Source: CAYRZF01 sp964428805
Lineage (GTDB): Bacteria > Methylomirabilota > Methylomirabilia > Rokubacteriales > CSP1-6
Direction of reading: 5' to 3'
DNA: 13,459 nucleotides
Assembly (NCBI GenBank): GCA_964428805.1
Contig: CAYRZF010000055.1
Location: 1-13,459, forward strand
The notes under the pieces were generated by a model. That model saw nothing but the letters and a program-made list of their open reading frames with translations, did not search any database and had not been told where the DNA came from. This document shows, one piece after another, positions 11,570-13,459 of the stretch. Position numbers and translations under genes: made by a program. Numbering within the stretch: position 1 is the stretch's first letter; every line of letters starts with the position of its first letter.

Positions 11570-13459
11570 CTAGCACTCGTTGTAGCCGCACGCGAGGCAC
11601 TTCTTGCAGCCTTCCTCGTAAATGAAGGTCGCCTGCCCGCACTCCTTGCAGAGGTCGCCGATCCGGTGCGGCCCGGAGCCGTTCCCCTCCTCGGCGGCCT
11701 CCGGCTTCACCTGGCCGAGATACTCGGCCAGGGTGCGGGCGAGGGCGTCCGGCAGCGACAGCACCTTCGCGGGCCCGAAGCCGGTCGGCTGGCCGCCGCC
11801 GATCCGTGACAACTGGCCGATCACCTCCTCCAGCCGGCGTTTCGCCGAGAGCGGCGAGGGCAAACGGAGGACGAGGGAGATCAGGCGTCCGAGGGCCTCG
11901 GCCACCGCCATGGTGTCGGAGCCGCCCTTGCCGACCTGGACAAACACCTCGAAGGGGTCTCCTTCGGTAGTCTGGTTCACGGTGATGAACGCCGTGCCGA
12001 TGGGTGTCTCCATGCGGTACGTGACGCCATGGAGGCTGTGGGGGCGCGGCCTGATGACCGTGCGGCCGGTGGTCGGCGCCGGAACCTCGTCCTTTGCCTT
12101 CGCCCCAACGCCGACGTTCAGCACTTGATCGCCTTTGCAGCCGTCGCGGAAGACCGTGATGCCGAGGCAGCCCATCTTCCAGGCCAGCAGGTACGCGCTG
12201 GCGACGTCCTCTTCGGTGGCCGAGTTGGGCAGGTTGATCGTCTTGGAGACCCCGTTGTCCGTGTATTTTTGGAAGGCCGCCTGGTGGCGGACGTGCCACT
12301 CGTAGGGAATCTCATGGGAGGTCTCGAAGACCCGCTGGGCGCGTTCCGGTACCCCGGGGATGCCGTGGAGCGAACCGCGCTTGAGGACCTCCTGCATCAG
12401 GGCCTCTGAGTAGAAGCCCTGCTCCTGGGCGATCCTCTCGAAGACATCGTTGACGAAGGTCAGCACGCGTTCCCCGTCCGGCTGCTTGACCCGGTGCTCG
12501 AAGGCCAGCGCGAAAATCGGCTCGATGCCCGAGGAACAGCCCGCGATCATGGAAATGGTCCCGGTGGGGGCGATCGTGGTGACCGTGGAGTTGCGCATCG
12601 GGCGACTGTGCTTGTAGATGGAGCGAGACCAGTTGGGGAAGGGCCCACGCTCCTCCGCGAGCCGCGCCGACTGGTCGTGGGCCTTGTCCTTGACGAAGGC
12701 CATGAGGTGCTCGGCCAAGTCCAAGGCCTCCTGGCTGTCGTAGGGAATCCCCGTGATGAACAGGAGGTCCGCCCAGCCCATGATTCCCAGCCCGATCCGC
12801 CGGTTGGCCTTGACCGTGGCGTCGATCTCGGGCAGCGGGTACGGGTTCATCTCGATCACGTCGTCCAGGAAGCGTACCGACAGCCGCACCACGCGTTCCA
12901 GATCCTCCCAGTCAATGGTCCACTCGCCGCTTTCGGCCCGCCGCACGAACTTGGAGACATTGAGGGAACCGAGGTTACAGGCTTCGTTCGGTAAGAGAGG
13001 TTGTTCACCGCACCCTCTGGACACATAGCCCTCGGTGATCCAAGTATCCGTTTCGGGCTCGTAGAGGTCATAAGTGGTTTCTATTCCAGCCTGCTCAATG
13101 CTGAGGATCTTCGCCGCGCCAGAAACCCCAGCATGGAATGTCTGGACCTCGTCGCCGGGACGGCACCGATCCAACCGGATCGGGCAAAATCCTGTCGCCT
13201 CCCGATAAACATAGAACTGATGACCGACGGTCACGCGAAGGCTTCCCCCATCTGAAAACCGGACACGGAAGGTTCGCGTATTGTGGTAGGTTTCCACGCG
13301 CTCAACAGGCCGCGGGCCTTTGACGGTCAGGATGAGATGCCCAGGACGGATGGAATCAACCCGATGCAATCCGTCCGGGGTCGCTACCAGGGTGTCGCCG
13401 GTGACGCACGGATTGGTCGCCTCCACCATTCCGACCTCCGGCGTCGGGTTGGCGGGGCT
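11570..13459 (-). CDS. nrdJ: Vitamin B12-dependent (class II) ribonucleotide reductase, 3' part, with intein-like insertion
   Basis: NrdJ reduces ribonucleotides to deoxyribonucleotides with an adenosylcobalamin-derived thiyl radical. The last 629 codons are present; the 5' end lies beyond 13459. The fragment opens ANPTPEVGMVEATNP, normally followed directly by CGEQPLLP. Here 132 residues (18-149) separate NP from CGEQPLLPNEACNLGSLN. Cys150 and Glu152 correspond to the radical Cys and catalytic Glu, and Cys161 to the second redox cysteine. Further signatures: RRIGLGIMGWADLL, IAPTGTISMIAGCSSGIEPIF (296-316), DNGVSKTINLPNSAT (401-415), FRDGCKGDQ, and a C-terminal zinc ribbon with CKEC, CKKC and CGYNEC (604-629) whose end cysteines re-reduce the active site. 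Without the insertion the architecture is normal. A strong terminator follows. Enzyme activity depends on whether the insertion can be removed. Confidence 0.96.
   Translation of the reverse strand, partial: SPANPTPEVGMVEATNPCVTGDTLVATPDGLHRVDSIRPGHLILTVKGPRPVERVETYHNTRTFRVRFSDGGSLRVTVGHQFYVYREATGFCPIRLDRCRPGDEVQTFHAGVSGAAKILSIEQAGIETTYDLYEPETDTWITEGYVSRGCGEQPLLPNEACNLGSLNVSKFVRRAESGEWTIDWEDLERVVRLSVRFLDDVIEMNPYPLPEIDATVKANRRIGLGIMGWADLLFITGIPYDSQEALDLAEHLMAFVKDKAHDQSARLAEERGPFPNWSRSIYKHSRPMRNSTVTTIAPTGTISMIAGCSSGIEPIFALAFEHRVKQPDGERVLTFVNDVFERIAQEQGFYSEALMQEVLKRGSLHGIPGVPERAQRVFETSHEIPYEWHVRHQAAFQKYTDNGVSKTINLPNSATEEDVASAYLLAWKMGCLGITVFRDGCKGDQVLNVGVGAKAKDEVPAPTTGRTVIRPRPHSLHGVTYRMETPIGTAFITVNQTTEGDPFEVFVQVGKGGSDTMAVAEALGRLISLVLRLPSPLSAKRRLEEVIGQLSRIGGGQPTGFGPAKVLSLPDALARTLAEYLGQVKPEAAEEGNGSGPHRIGDLCKECGQATFIYEEGCKKCLACGYNEC
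13013..13408 (-). other. Mini-intein-like (Hint) insertion in nrdJ with atypical C-terminus
   Basis: A 132-residue in-frame insertion interrupts nrdJ between Pro and the catalytic Cys of NPCGEQ. Intein block A is clear: Cys1 in CVTGDTLVATPDG. Block B is clear: TVGH at insertion residues 60-63, with the Thr and His that assist the N-S acyl shift. A block F-like end follows: TYDLYEPETDTWITEGYVS (112-130). Block G should be His-Asn before the next Cys, but here it is Arg-Gly (AGA GGG) then Cys. No homing endonuclease domain fits in this length, so it is a mini-intein or a remnant. Hand-counted GC is about 58% (13021-13380) against 67-68% in two 60-base lines of the downstream extein. Identity as a Hint element is well supported; splicing competence is not. 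Confidence 0.8.

Overview
The window is a GC-rich (roughly two-thirds G+C) bacterial chromosome segment in which every supported gene lies on the minus strand, so transcription runs from high to low coordinates. Gene content is chromosomal housekeeping plus signalling: nucleotide excision repair, proline catabolism, an exopolyphosphatase-type protein, a soluble hybrid histidine kinase, a c-type cytochrome, an FprA-type ferredoxin reductase, a CBS protein and a B12-dependent (class II) ribonucleotide reductase. Composition, protein style and the metagenome-like assembly scar suggest an uncultivated environmental bacterium, possibly of the Methylomirabilota/Rokubacteria type. That placement is an impression, not a demonstrated result. 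No rRNA, tRNA, CRISPR array or transposase was seen.

Layout in transcription order. (1) 13459-11570: 3' part of nrdJ, interrupted exactly at the thiyl-radical cysteine by a 132-residue intein-like (Hint) insertion with a good N-terminal half but the wrong C-terminal residues (Arg-Gly instead of His-Asn). A strong terminator follows at 11547-11514. (2) 11499-10967: a 64-residue two-helix membrane protein and an unrecognised 106-residue protein. (3) 10903-8931: a near-consensus promoter with an inverted repeat just upstream, then a two-CBS-domain protein translationally coupled to an FprA-like NADPH:ferredoxin reductase. (4) 8930-8557: 374 bases without a gene, holding a cluster of hairpins and the promoter of a secreted monohaem cytochrome c (8556-8146). 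(5) 8119-8063: the cytochrome terminator, which physically contains the promoter for the next operon: hybrid histidine kinase, Ppx/GppA protein, proline dehydrogenase (7947-3724). The Ppx gene has no ATG/GTG/TTG upstream of its essential nucleotide-binding motif. (6) 3723-3357: a gene-free stretch broken by a 100-N assembly gap with identical 55-bp flanks and many TGTC/GACA inverted repeats. (7) 3356-1: a four-helix membrane protein, then a tight HNH nuclease-uvrB-uvrC operon behind a TTGACA promoter. uvrC runs off the window.

The strongest lead is the nrdJ insertion: splicing would have to restore the enzyme's catalytic cysteine, yet the residues normally needed for the last splicing steps are absent. 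Second are the ppx start (non-standard start codon or a +1 shift at CCC-TGA-C that would fuse it to the kinase), the promoter nested in a terminator, and the hairpin cluster upstream of the cytochrome gene.
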